Source of the DNA: Pseudomonadota bacterium
GTDB taxonomy: Bacteria > Desulfobacterota > Anaeroferrophillalia > Anaeroferrophillales > Tharpellaceae
DNA length: 32,231 nucleotides
NCBI GenBank assembly: GCA_011049115.1
Contig: DSCM01000098.1
Location: 1 to 32,231, forward strand
Reading direction: 5' to 3'
A program made the translations under genes and the position numbers. The notes beneath the pieces are model-generated. The model was not told the origin of the DNA and searched no databases. It saw only the letters and a program-made list of their open reading frames with translations. Shown one piece after another: positions 25,284-32,231 of this stretch; position 1 is the first letter of the stretch, and each line of letters begins with the position of its first letter.

Positions 25284-25655
25284 TTCCAATAAGGGTACCA
25301 GCCCCGCAACCCAAGCGTTCTTTACGACCCGCACCTGACGGCACGTCTGCTGGTCGCAAACAAGTACTCCCATCAGTTCACTTTCTGATTCTTTCAAACC
25401 CAAAATGAACTGCGCGGTACGGTAAAGGCGACATTAATTTTTTAATTGCATCGGCGCGACAAATAACCTAAAGTTGAAACCAATCAAACCCGTCAGCCAC
25501 GACTGAAAAAAGCCGGCTCGCGCCGACAAACACCAGCAAGGCCGGACCATGCCGCTGAAAAACCGGGCCCGCGGAGCCGGGCCCGGCAACCCAAAAGATG
25601 CCGGGCCGCGTCCGCCGACAAGGATTTCCACCCAAACCTTTTCTGGTGTAAAAGC
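25284..25655. other. Non-coding stretch upstream of the outer-membrane barrel gene
   Basis: No convincing gene was seen. A CCGGGCCCG motif occurs twice around 25563-25589 and could fold into a GC-rich hairpin. A weak sigma-70-like pair, TTGCAT at 25446 and TAAAGT 17 bases later, may drive the downstream operon. The ribosome site of the barrel gene (GGTG, 25644-25647) is weak. Confidence 0.4.
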
Positions 25656-26672
25656 ATGAAAAGGTTCTATGAAGGCCTGAAAAGATGGCGAAGCCCGCTG
25701 CTTTTGGTCGCGATCAGCCTTTTCACGTTCGCTGAGGCCGCTGCGTTCAATCTTGAGACCGGAATCAGTTGCGGCTATGACGATAACCTTCTGCTGACCA
25801 AAGGCGGCCCGGGTGCCTTTTTCAACCAGGCGGAAATTGATTTTCGGTGGAATCGGTCCTTAAGCGGAGCCACGACGCTCACCCTCTCTGCCTTTGCCGA
25901 TTATTGTGATTATCATGGAGAAGATGACCGCTACCAGCTCGGTCTGGGCCTGGAGAGCGCGAGCCGACTGCAAGCCCTGCCCTTGTCCCTGGAATTTTTC
26001 AGCCTGGTCAACAACCGGCGTAACCCGCTGATTCCGGACAACGACTTTGACGCTCTGAACCTTGGCGGCCGCCTGGTCTGGCCTTTCGACTTACGCCTTG
26101 ATCTGATCTTCGCCTGTGAACTGAGCTGGGAGAAATATTGCGCCGATTATGTTACCGACGGTTTCCACCGAAAGTTGAGTCTCGGCTCAGGACCGACTGC
26201 AAACCAAACCCGGCAAGCTCGCGGCGATCTTTCCCCGGGCCGGGGCGAGCCCGGAAGCTCCCGCCATAATAACGGCGAACGCAGTGACCGCCTGACCACG
26301 ATCAGGTTTGAATCGGCTTACGCCGTCAACCCCTATCTGGAACTCGGGGGCGGGATTTTCTACCAGCAGCGTCACTCTTCGATTGACCTGGAAAGCCGGA
26401 CGACCTCGGGGCTGAATCTGAGTCTGGACCGGCGGATTACGCCGACACTTTCACTGAACGCTGCGGGCGGGGGCGAACGCTCGTCTTACAAATATGACTA
26501 TCAGCAAAAGGAGCGCCGCGAAAAAAACTATTTTTTCACTCTCGGCGCCGCCTGGCGGCAAGGTCCTTGGACGATTTCCGGCAGCTGGAGTCGGCTGCAA
26601 AGAAACTCTGATCTGGAAGAAGATAATTTTCGGGCAAATCAATGGCAAGGTCGCTTAAGCTACTCATTCTAG
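25656..26672 (+). CDS. Predicted outer-membrane beta-barrel protein, function unknown
   Basis: The 338-residue product has a signal peptide at about 1-30 (SPLLLVAISLFTFAEAAAF). It then has alternating beta-strand patterns, many aromatic residues at strand ends, and a final Tyr-Ser-Phe, the usual C-terminal signal for outer-membrane insertion. The segment LETGISCGYDDNLLLT at the mature N-terminus resembles barrel proteins with a repeating GYxDN motif. A loop at about 180-210 is rich in Gly, Arg and Ser. It may be a pore or sensor protein. It heads a plus-strand unit: the next gene overlaps its end by 31 bases, and a two-component system follows. I do not recognise a named family. Confidence 0.72.
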   Translation: MKRFYEGLKRWRSPLLLVAISLFTFAEAAAFNLETGISCGYDDNLLLTKGGPGAFFNQAEIDFRWNRSLSGATTLTLSAFADYCDYHGEDDRYQLGLGLESASRLQALPLSLEFFSLVNNRRNPLIPDNDFDALNLGGRLVWPFDLRLDLIFACELSWEKYCADYVTDGFHRKLSLGSGPTANQTRQARGDLSPGRGEPGSSRHNNGERSDRLTTIRFESAYAVNPYLELGGGIFYQQRHSSIDLESRTTSGLNLSLDRRITPTLSLNAAGGGERSSYKYDYQQKERREKNYFFTLGAAWRQGPWTISGSWSRLQRNSDLEEDNFRANQWQGRLSYSF

Positions 26673-27082
26673 TCTTCTGGGGCGTTTGCTGCCTGATTTT
26701 TGGCGGCCGGCCTGGCCTGGCCCAAACCTGGGAGCTGACCCGCGGCCGAGTCCTCAGCCTGGTGGAAACTGAAACTCCGCCGATCGTTCACCTGAAAATC
26801 GCCCTGAATGCCGGCTCCGGCGTTTCAACCGCGCCGACCGGTCCCGACCGAAAGTCTACAGATTCAGGACTCATCGAGCTTGATATCCCCGCCGGTGAAC
26901 TGCCCGCAAACCTCAAACCCGGGGATGATATTCGCATCTGGGAAAAAGCCGACCCCAACGGCCGCATCCTTCGCCTTTCCAGGGCTTGCCATCATGACGC
27001 AACCGGCGTCCGCTCCCGGCTCGGCGGCAAGGGACGGATTCGCGGCGGCCGCGGCCACGGCGGCAAAGGCGGAGGCCGCTGA
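26642..27082 (+). CDS. Small exported basic protein with Gly/His/Arg tail
   Basis: The 146-residue product begins with a signal peptide (about 1-27, LLILVFWGVCCLIFGGRPGLAQ). Its middle part is beta-rich with GRVLSLVETE and LKPGDDIRIWEKADPNGR, reminiscent of a small OB-like domain. The C-terminal 30 residues start with Cys-His-His and become Gly/Arg/Lys-rich (GGKGRIRGGRGHGGKGGGR), possible metal or polyanion binding. The start overlaps the barrel gene by 31 bases. The kinase gene starts 47 bases after its stop, so it is probably co-transcribed with the signalling pair. It may be an accessory sensor in the periplasm; this is inference. Confidence 0.65.
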   Translation: MARSLKLLILVFWGVCCLIFGGRPGLAQTWELTRGRVLSLVETETPPIVHLKIALNAGSGVSTAPTGPDRKSTDSGLIELDIPAGELPANLKPGDDIRIWEKADPNGRILRLSRACHHDATGVRSRLGGKGRIRGGRGHGGKGGGR

Positions 27083-27129
27083 AATAAGAACCGCCCGGCG
27101 CCGGCCCCTTGATCCAGGGAAAACCTGAA

Positions 27130-28749
27130 ATGAAAAAAAAATCGCCCTCGAATTCAGCCCCAAGCGGTCCGCCTCTCTGGCTGATCAACCTCGCCCTTTT
27201 CGGCATTCTGATTCTTGTCGTGCTGCTTTATTTTTTTCGTCAGGCGGAGAATGAACGCCGTTCTTTTAACCGGCATTCCCAGGAACATGCACAACTTCTG
27301 GCCCGCGTTATTCAACTCAACGCGGACAATGCCGTCGCCGCCGCCGCCGCCATCCGCGAAGCGGCCCACACCTTTTTGTTCAACTCGGCCCGGTTCGTGG
27401 ATTATCTGGCCGCGATTGAACCTTTCAACGAAGAAGAACTGACCGCCTTGGCCCTGGAATCGGGCCTCAACGGGATCACCCTGCGAAACCAACTCGACCG
27501 CAGCAGCGGCCCGCCCGGCTGGGAAAGCGAACAGGCTCTGGCCCTTCTCAGCCAAAGCCGGCCCGAGGAAAAACTTTTTATCCATGATGCCGCCGGCCGG
27601 ATGTTTCTGTTTTTCTATCCCCGCCGGGAGAGCGAGGGCGGCATTCTCCTGGGTTTCAATGCCCGGGGGCTGGAAGAATTACAGGACCGGGTCGGTCTAC
27701 CGCGACTTTTACAGACCCTGAGTGGTCTGCCGGGCATAAACCAGGTCGGAATTGTGGCTGAGAAACCGGCGGACCTGCCCGGCGCGTTACCGGAAAGCCG
27801 CCGTTTGCCGGCCAACATGATGGTCGAAGTCCGGCTGCCGTCCGGCCATACCCTGGTCGCCGGTTTTGATGCGGAATTTCTCTTTGCCCGGCAAAAAAGC
27901 CTGTGGCGCGATTTTTTGCTTTTCGCCCTGATTTTGAGTGCTCTCGGCATCTTTTTTTCGTGGCTTCTCTACCGCTACCAGCTGACCTCCGTACACCGGG
28001 CCCGGGACTTTGAACGCCGCCTGGCCCGCGAGCACGAAGACGCCGCCCTGGGCCGGGCCGCGGCGGCCCTGGCCCACGAAATCAAAAATCCTTTAAACGC
28101 CATCGCCATCGGCCTACAGCGGCTGGAACTCGAGGACAGCGGCCTTACTCCCGAATACGCCAGGCTGGTGGAAGCCCTGCGGCAGGCGGTCGGCCGCGCC
28201 GACCATATCGTCGGCGATCTGCGCCGTTTCGCCCACCCCCTGCATATTCGAAAACAAGCGCTGGATCTCGTCGCCCTGCTCGACAACCTGATCACCCTCT
28301 ATCGGGAATATGGAAACGCGGCCGGCATCGAAATCAGTCTGCAAAGCGCTTTTCAGACAACTCCGATCACGATTATGGCGGACGCCGATCTTCTCGGCCA
28401 GGCCCTGGAAAATCTTTTTAAAAACGCGGCCGAGGCTCAACCCAAAGGCGGTTGGTTGAAAATTTCCTTGCAAAACCGAAATAATTTTGTCGAAATGCTC
28501 ATGGAAAACCCCGGCCTGCGCGTTCCGGCCCCGGAACTTGAGCGTATCGTCAAGCCCTGGTTTACAACCAAGGCCCGGGGCAGCGGGCTCGGGCTGGCGA
28601 TTGTGGAACGTATCATCAGCGCCCACGGCGGCGGTTTTCGGGTAAGCAGTCCCGCGCCCGGAATCCTGCGCCAGCACATCCGGCTGCCGGCGCCCGGCGC
28701 TCAGAACGAAAAGGTGAAAGAAAACATTCATGCACATTCTGATCATTGA
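27130..28749 (+). CDS. Membrane sensor histidine kinase (NtrB/ZraS-like)
   Basis: From ATG 27130 (AGGGA 9 bases upstream) the product has 539 residues. TM1 is at about 17-38 and TM2 at about 262-284, with a 220-residue periplasmic sensor domain between. The phospho-acceptor His is in AALAHEIKNPLNAI (H316). The ATPase domain has the N box ALENLFKNAAEA (N432), a divergent ENPG segment in place of the usual DxGxG, and GSGLGLAIVERIISAHGG. This layout, paired with an NtrC-family regulator, matches ZraS and HydH-like kinases, which respond to zinc or envelope stress; the signal here is unknown. The gene overlaps the regulator by 20 bases. Confidence 0.92.
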   Translation: MKKKSPSNSAPSGPPLWLINLALFGILILVVLLYFFRQAENERRSFNRHSQEHAQLLARVIQLNADNAVAAAAAIREAAHTFLFNSARFVDYLAAIEPFNEEELTALALESGLNGITLRNQLDRSSGPPGWESEQALALLSQSRPEEKLFIHDAAGRMFLFFYPRRESEGGILLGFNARGLEELQDRVGLPRLLQTLSGLPGINQVGIVAEKPADLPGALPESRRLPANMMVEVRLPSGHTLVAGFDAEFLFARQKSLWRDFLLFALILSALGIFFSWLLYRYQLTSVHRARDFERRLAREHEDAALGRAAAALAHEIKNPLNAIAIGLQRLELEDSGLTPEYARLVEALRQAVGRADHIVGDLRRFAHPLHIRKQALDLVALLDNLITLYREYGNAAGIEISLQSAFQTTPITIMADADLLGQALENLFKNAAEAQPKGGWLKISLQNRNNFVEMLMENPGLRVPAPELERIVKPWFTTKARGSGLGLAIVERIISAHGGGFRVSSPAPGILRQHIRLPAPGAQNEKVKENIHAHSDH

Positions 28750-30061
28750 CGACGAAGCCGACCAGCGCGAGCTGCTGGGCGGCTTTCTGGAAAAACAGGG
28801 TTTCACCGTCAGCCTCGCGGCTGACGGCGGCGCGGCGCGGGCGGCGGTCGCCGAACGGCATATCGACCTGGCCCTGCTTGACCACCGGCTGCCCGATATT
28901 ACCGGGGACGGCTTGCTTCCGGTCCTGCAGGAAATCAACCCGCTACTGAAAACCATCATGATCACCGCCTACGGAGAAGTGGAAACCGCAGTCAGCGTGA
29001 TGCGCGCCGGCGCCGTTGATTTTTTTGAAAAACCGGTCGATTTGCGACGACTGCTGCAACGCCTGCGCGAGCTTGAGCAGGAGTTGCTGATCAGCCTGGA
29101 TGTCGAGGAGGTCAATCGCATTCTGAGCCGGGAGCAGGAACTGCCCTTGAAAATGGTGGGAAAAAGTCCGGCCATGCTCAACCTGCTCTCCCTGGTCCGG
29201 CGGGCGGCGCCGACCCCCTGGACGGTTCTGATCCGCGGAGAAACCGGCACCGGCAAGGAGCTGATCGCCCGCCTGCTCCATCTCTTAAGCCCCCGTAAGG
29301 AATCTCCCTTTATCGCCGTCAACTGCGCGGCAATGCCGGAGCATCTGGTGGAATCGGAACTTTTCGGTCACGAAAAAGGAGCCTTCACGAGCGCCGCCGG
29401 GCGGCATCGCGGCCATTTTGAAATGGCCGCCGGCGGCACCCTCCTGCTTGACGAAATCGGGGAGCTGCCGCTGAACACCCAGGCAAAGCTGCTGCGCGCC
29501 CTGCAGGAAAAGAAAATCAACCGGGTCGGAGGAGAAAAGGAAATCGAGGTCGATATTCGGCTGCTGGCCGCGACCAACCGGGATCTGGGGGAAATGGTGG
29601 CGGCCGGCGGTTTTCGCGAGGATCTTTTTTACCGCCTCAAGGTAATCGAGGTGGAGCTTCCGCCGCTGAGACAACGCCGCGAGGATATTCCCCAACTGGT
29701 TCGGGAGCTGCTGCAGCGCCATGGCCTACACGGCATCGAATTCGCGCCCGAGGCTCTGAGCGCCCTGGCCCGTTACGGCTTTCCCGGAAACATCCGCGAG
29801 CTCGAGCATATCGTTCAACGCTGCACCACCCTGGCCCGCAGCTCCCTGATCAAGCTCGAAGATCTGCCGACCGAAATTCGTTTTCCCGAAAAAAGCAACC
29901 GCAACACCCTGGAAGCGCGACTCTTCGCCCTGGAACACCGGCTCTTGCTCGAAGCCCTGGAAAACGCCGACTGGGTTCAGACCCGGGCCGCCGACGCCCT
30001 GGGTTTAAGCGAGCGGGTTCTGCGTTATAAAATCGGCAAACATAAAATCAGACGCTCCTGA
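28730..30061 (+). CDS. Sigma-54-dependent response regulator (NtrC/ZraR family)
   Basis: The 443-residue protein has a receiver domain (1-115) with D7/D8 and the phosphorylated D51 in LALLDHRLPD. It also has an AAA+ domain (about 140-365) with Walker A GETGTGKE, Walker B GGTLLLDEIGELP and sigma-54 contact loop GAFTSA, and a C-terminal Fis-type helix-turn-helix (about 415-440, TRAADALGLSERVLRYKI). When phosphorylated by the partner kinase it should activate sigma-54 promoters. The contact loop has Ser where most have Gly (GAFTGA); functional GAFTSA forms occur. The nearest sigma-54 promoter in the window is at 24512, in front of the Cys-tailed exported protein. The start overlaps the kinase end by 20 bases. 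Confidence 0.95.
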   Translation: MHILIIDDEADQRELLGGFLEKQGFTVSLAADGGAARAAVAERHIDLALLDHRLPDITGDGLLPVLQEINPLLKTIMITAYGEVETAVSVMRAGAVDFFEKPVDLRRLLQRLRELEQELLISLDVEEVNRILSREQELPLKMVGKSPAMLNLLSLVRRAAPTPWTVLIRGETGTGKELIARLLHLLSPRKESPFIAVNCAAMPEHLVESELFGHEKGAFTSAAGRHRGHFEMAAGGTLLLDEIGELPLNTQAKLLRALQEKKINRVGGEKEIEVDIRLLAATNRDLGEMVAAGGFREDLFYRLKVIEVELPPLRQRREDIPQLVRELLQRHGLHGIEFAPEALSALARYGFPGNIRELEHIVQRCTTLARSSLIKLEDLPTEIRFPEKSNRNTLEARLFALEHRLLLEALENADWVQTRAADALGLSERVLRYKIGKHKIRRS

Positions 30062-30106
30062 TGCAAGCAGCGCTCACACCTGGGAAATCTGATAAACGGA
30101 AAATCC

Positions 30107-30167
30107 GGAAAATCCGGGGCACGATCCCGATTTCCTGCGGCAATCAGGTCATGTCCCCGAATTTTCC
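30107..30167 (+). repeat. Dispersed palindromic repeat, copy B
   Basis: GGAAAATCCGGGG and CCCCGAATTTTCC bound a 61-base imperfect hairpin with inner CACGATCCCGATT and AATCAGGTCATG. It is the same unit as at 25227 (inverted) and 31782, and lies just after the response-regulator gene. No long T-run follows, so it is not a plain terminator. Confidence 0.8.
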
Positions 30168-30206
30168 GCCCGAGTTTCGGGGTGGACCGAATAATTACGT
30201 TTTTAC

Positions 30207-30235
30207 TTGACTAAAACAGTAATAATAGCTATCTT
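30207..30235 (+). promoter_or_regulatory. Promoter of the rhodanese-PHP unit
   Basis: TTGACT (30207-30212, 5 of 6) and TATCTT (30230-30235, 4 of 6) are separated by 17 bases. The surroundings are AT-rich. A start near 30242 would give a leader of about 57 bases before the GTG of the rhodanese gene. Confidence 0.55.
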
Positions 30236-30298
30236 CAGCCGCGAATCTATCAAAATATAACACTATCCATATAATTTCATAAAAAAAGACGAAAACCC

Positions 30299-30733
30299 GT
30301 GCGCCGACTTTCAATTCGACCTCTCCCGAGGATATTGTCCCGGCTCTTACTTTTTTTGCCGTTACTGCTTAACCTGTTCTGGGGCGACCCTCTTCGGGCT
30401 GAAACCCGGTCTTTTACCGACAGCATCACCGGCGCTGAGTTGCTGGAACTGATTGAAAAAGGCGAGGCGCCGCTGATTCTGGATGTCAGAACGGCGCGGG
30501 AATATAAAAGAGGGCGCATCCCAGGGGCCATCAACCTTCACTACCGGGAAGATTTCAGCCTGGCGCTGAAGCTGCTCGGCGACCGCCAAAAGCCGCTGAT
30601 TATCTACTGCGCTTACGGCCCCCGCGCCGCCTGGGCCCGGCGGAAACTCGAAAGCCTGGGTTTTACAAACGTCATCACCCTGACCGGCCACATGGCCAAA
30701 TGGGAAAGAGAGAGGCGGCCCCTGGAAAGATAG
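30299..30733 (+). CDS. Exported rhodanese-domain protein
   Basis: The 144-residue product starts at GTG 30299 and carries a signal peptide of about 35 residues (LLLFLPLLLNLF, cleavage near LRAET). The single rhodanese domain shows LILDVRTAREYKRGRIPGAINL and the active-site loop IYCAYGPRA with the catalytic Cys. It ends in a typical LTGHMAKWE. Such proteins move sulfane sulfur; being exported, it would act in the periplasm. The loop is one residue shape away from canonical Cys-x4-Arg rhodaneses and fits it (C-A-Y-G-P-R). The PHP gene begins 12 bases downstream, so the two are co-transcribed. Confidence 0.86.
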   Translation: MRRLSIRPLPRILSRLLLFLPLLLNLFWGDPLRAETRSFTDSITGAELLELIEKGEAPLILDVRTAREYKRGRIPGAINLHYREDFSLALKLLGDRQKPLIIYCAYGPRAAWARRKLESLGFTNVITLTGHMAKWERERRPLER

Positions 30734-30745
30734 AAGGATAAAACG

Positions 30746-31687
30746 ATGCCGGATTCCACCCCACGCAAAATTGTCGCCGACCTGCATAATCACAGTCTGG
30801 CTTCAGACGGCGAACTGAGCCCGGCCGAGGTGGTCGCCCAGGCCGCGGCCAAAGGCCTGACGGCGGTCGCCCTGACCGACCACGACACCCTGGCCGGGCT
30901 TGACGAAGCTTTGGCCGCCGGGGGCGCCGCCGCCATATTGGTCATTCCCGGCGTGGAGCTGACCCTGCGCTTTAAAAGACCTGAGTTCGTCGGTTCCCTG
31001 CATCTGCTGCTTTATTTTCAGCCGGAATGGCTGCGACAACCGACTTTTTGCCGGACGCTGGAGGAACTTTTCGCCGCCGGTCGCGGCTCGTCCCTGGCCC
31101 GGGAGCGGGTGGCCGCCATCAATCGGGTTTACGGCCCCACCGGAAGCTGTCCCCGATTAAAGAGAATTTTGACCACGACCGAGCTGGAAAGCCTGGCGGA
31201 CAATGTCACTCGCCGCCATTTCGCCAGGGTTCTGGCCGAAAACCACCAGCTTGCGCGCGGCCAGGTCAATGAGATCATCGCCAACCACAGCCCGGCCTAC
31301 ATCCCTTCGGGCGTCGACCCGGAAAAAGTGCCGCCGCTGCGTGCGAAATTTCCCTTTCTCAGTCTTCTCGCTCATCCGGCGGCGGGCTCTTTTCCCCCCC
31401 CCTCACACTACCGCGAGGTTCTGCCGCCCTGGCCGGTAGTCGCCGGACTCCTGCCGGAACTGCTGGATGCGCAAAAACTCGGCCTTGACGGCCTGGAAAT
31501 CGAGTACCCCGGACACCGGGAGCAAGAAAAAAGGATTTTGAGAAGGCTGGCCGCCGAGCAAGGGCTCTTGGTCGGCGGCGGTTCCGACGGGCACGACCTG
31601 CGGGAACGCCCTTACGGCGTCGCCGGGCTCGAGCAAGCGGACTGGGAACGTTTTCAGGCCAGGTTTAACACCTTGGCCAGGCCCTGA
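30746..31687 (+). CDS. PHP-domain metal-dependent phosphoesterase (TrpH/YciV-like)
   Basis: The 313-residue protein has the metal-binding PHP motifs in order: DLHNHSLASDG near residue 12, LTDHDT near 44, PGVELT near 69, LAHPAAG in the C-terminal half, and GGSDGHD near 285. This fits the TrpH/YciV branch, whose E. coli member is a 5'-3' exonuclease acting on short RNA and 3',5'-bisnucleotides. The family is usually about 280-300 residues. AAGGA precedes the ATG. A run of nine C residues (31395-31403) within the gene stays in frame. The name TrpH comes from its place beside trp in enterics; here it is 17 kb away from the trp operon. Confidence 0.88.
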   Translation: MPDSTPRKIVADLHNHSLASDGELSPAEVVAQAAAKGLTAVALTDHDTLAGLDEALAAGGAAAILVIPGVELTLRFKRPEFVGSLHLLLYFQPEWLRQPTFCRTLEELFAAGRGSSLARERVAAINRVYGPTGSCPRLKRILTTTELESLADNVTRRHFARVLAENHQLARGQVNEIIANHSPAYIPSGVDPEKVPPLRAKFPFLSLLAHPAAGSFPPPSHYREVLPPWPVVAGLLPELLDAQKLGLDGLEIEYPGHREQEKRILRRLAAEQGLLVGGGSDGHDLRERPYGVAGLEQADWERFQARFNTLARP

Positions 31688-31781
31688 GAAAGCAACCTGC
31701 GGGGTAACTCGCTGTTCAGACCGGCCGAAGAACCGCGCCGAAGGATAGCGTTGGTGTTAATTCAGCCCTCCCGGTAAACCT

Positions 31782-31825
31782 GGAGACACGATCCTGATTT
31801 TCAACATAAATCAGGTCATGTCCCC
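31782..31825 (+). repeat. Dispersed palindromic repeat, copy C
   Basis: GGAGACACGATCCTGATT, a 9-base spacer, then AATCAGGTCATGTCCCC: a hairpin with nearly the same arms and the same orientation as copy B. It lies between the PHP gene and the convergent feoB end. Confidence 0.8.
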
Positions 31826-31886
31826 GATCTTCCTGATTTTCACGTCTCGATGTGAAAACAACAACGCTAAAGTTATGCGGGGGGTT

Positions 31887-32231
31887 TTAAAAGCCCAGCC
31901 AGCGGCCGCCCTGATAAACCCCGACCGCCAGGATAAAAGCGATGGTGGTGCTGTAGGCCACGGAAAAAAGGGCCCACTTCCAGGAACCGGCTTCGCCGGC
32001 GATACAGACCACGGTAACAAAACAGGGCGCGTAAAAAACCATGAAAAACAAGGCGCTCAAAGCCACCAGCGGACTCCAGGCCGGATCCCGGGCCAGGCGC
32101 TGAGCCAGCGATCCGGAGGCCTCCGGATCGGTTTCCCCCATCGAGTAAGCCGTCCCCAGGGTTGAAACGACCACCTCCTTGGCGGCGAAACCGCCGATCA
32201 AAGCGATATTGGTGCGCCATTCAAAACCGCA
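31887..32231 (-). CDS. feoB: Ferrous iron transporter FeoB, C-terminal part (partial)
   Basis: The minus-strand frame is open from the right edge to a stop at 31887 and gives about 114 residues. It reads FEWRTNIALIGGFAAKEVVV, the second Gate motif of FeoB, followed by STLG. After a hydrophobic segment with APCFVTVVCIAGEAGSWKW it ends with VYQGGRWLGF. These match the C-terminal membrane region of FeoB, the GTPase-linked Fe(II) importer of anaerobes. The GTPase domain is outside the window. It is convergent with the PHP gene. Confidence 0.88.
   Translation of the reverse strand, partial: CGFEWRTNIALIGGFAAKEVVVSTLGTAYSMGETDPEASGSLAQRLARDPAWSPLVALSALFFMVFYAPCFVTVVCIAGEAGSWKWALFSVAYSTTIAFILAVGVYQGGRWLGF

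Noticed and set aside
25434-25631. Minus-strand short frame upstream of the barrel gene
   Set aside because: GC-rich hairpin region, low-complexity product, no ribosome site.
31395-31403. C9 run in the PHP gene as a frameshift site
   Set aside because: The frame stays open and similar to the family on both sides of the run.
25227-31825. CRISPR array made of the repeated hairpins
   Set aside because: The copies are kilobases apart, in both orientations and of unequal length, with no regular spacers or cas genes.

Overview
The window looks like a chromosomal segment from an anaerobic Gram-negative bacterium, most likely a sulfate-reducing or related member of the Desulfobacterota (former Deltaproteobacteria). 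Supporting signs are outer-membrane proteins and an RND/TolC-type efflux system, a sigma-54-type response regulator with a good -24/-12 promoter nearby, an end fragment of FeoB, and the UPF0280 plus NIL-ferredoxin pair that methanogens and sulfate reducers use for sulfide assimilation. This assignment is inference from gene content. No rRNA, tRNA or CRISPR array was seen.

Positions 1-4030 (minus strand) hold a cell-surface glycan or sulfation cluster in decay. There is an open sulfotransferase fragment running off the left edge, then a GT4 glycosyltransferase, a second sulfotransferase and an ABC exporter. The last three are broken by frameshifts, mostly one-base losses in homopolymers, by two in-frame stops and by internal losses. 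About 540 bases without a convincing gene follow (4031-4574), including a run of three hairpins.

Positions 4575-14082 (minus strand) form one long co-directional block. It starts with a sigma-70-like promoter, a 32-residue trp leader peptide containing Trp-Gly-Trp-Trp-Trp, and a strong intrinsic terminator (an attenuator). Then come trpE, trpD, trpC, trpF, trpB and trpA, mostly with 4-base overlaps. trpG is absent; the trpE-trpD gap instead holds a 22-base palindrome and a degenerate copy of a dispersed hairpin repeat. Downstream lie UPF0280, a NIL-domain ferredoxin, an IscR-like regulator with a TTG start, and a NifS/IscS cysteine desulfurase: a sulfur and Fe-S module attached to the tryptophan operon. 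Upstream of the trp promoter is a YgiQ-type radical SAM gene, divergent from an RNase D gene (16310-17446, plus strand).

Positions 17519-24106 (minus strand) encode a tetR - outer-membrane factor - membrane fusion protein - RND pump operon. The 600-base region upstream of tetR carries the tetR promoter, a perfect 9-2-9 palindrome and a sigma-54 promoter reading the other way into a small exported Cys-tailed protein gene (24708-25193). An outer-membrane barrel gene, a small exported basic protein, a sensor kinase and an NtrC-family regulator follow on the plus strand (25656-30061). I propose that the regulator drives the Cys-tailed protein through the palindrome and the sigma-54 promoter, making this an envelope-sensing system of unknown signal.

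The right end holds an exported rhodanese and a PHP-domain phosphoesterase in one unit, then the C-terminal end of feoB on the minus strand. A roughly 45-60 base palindromic repeat occurs after three transcription units (25227, 30107, 31782) and in degenerate form between trpE and trpD (12236).
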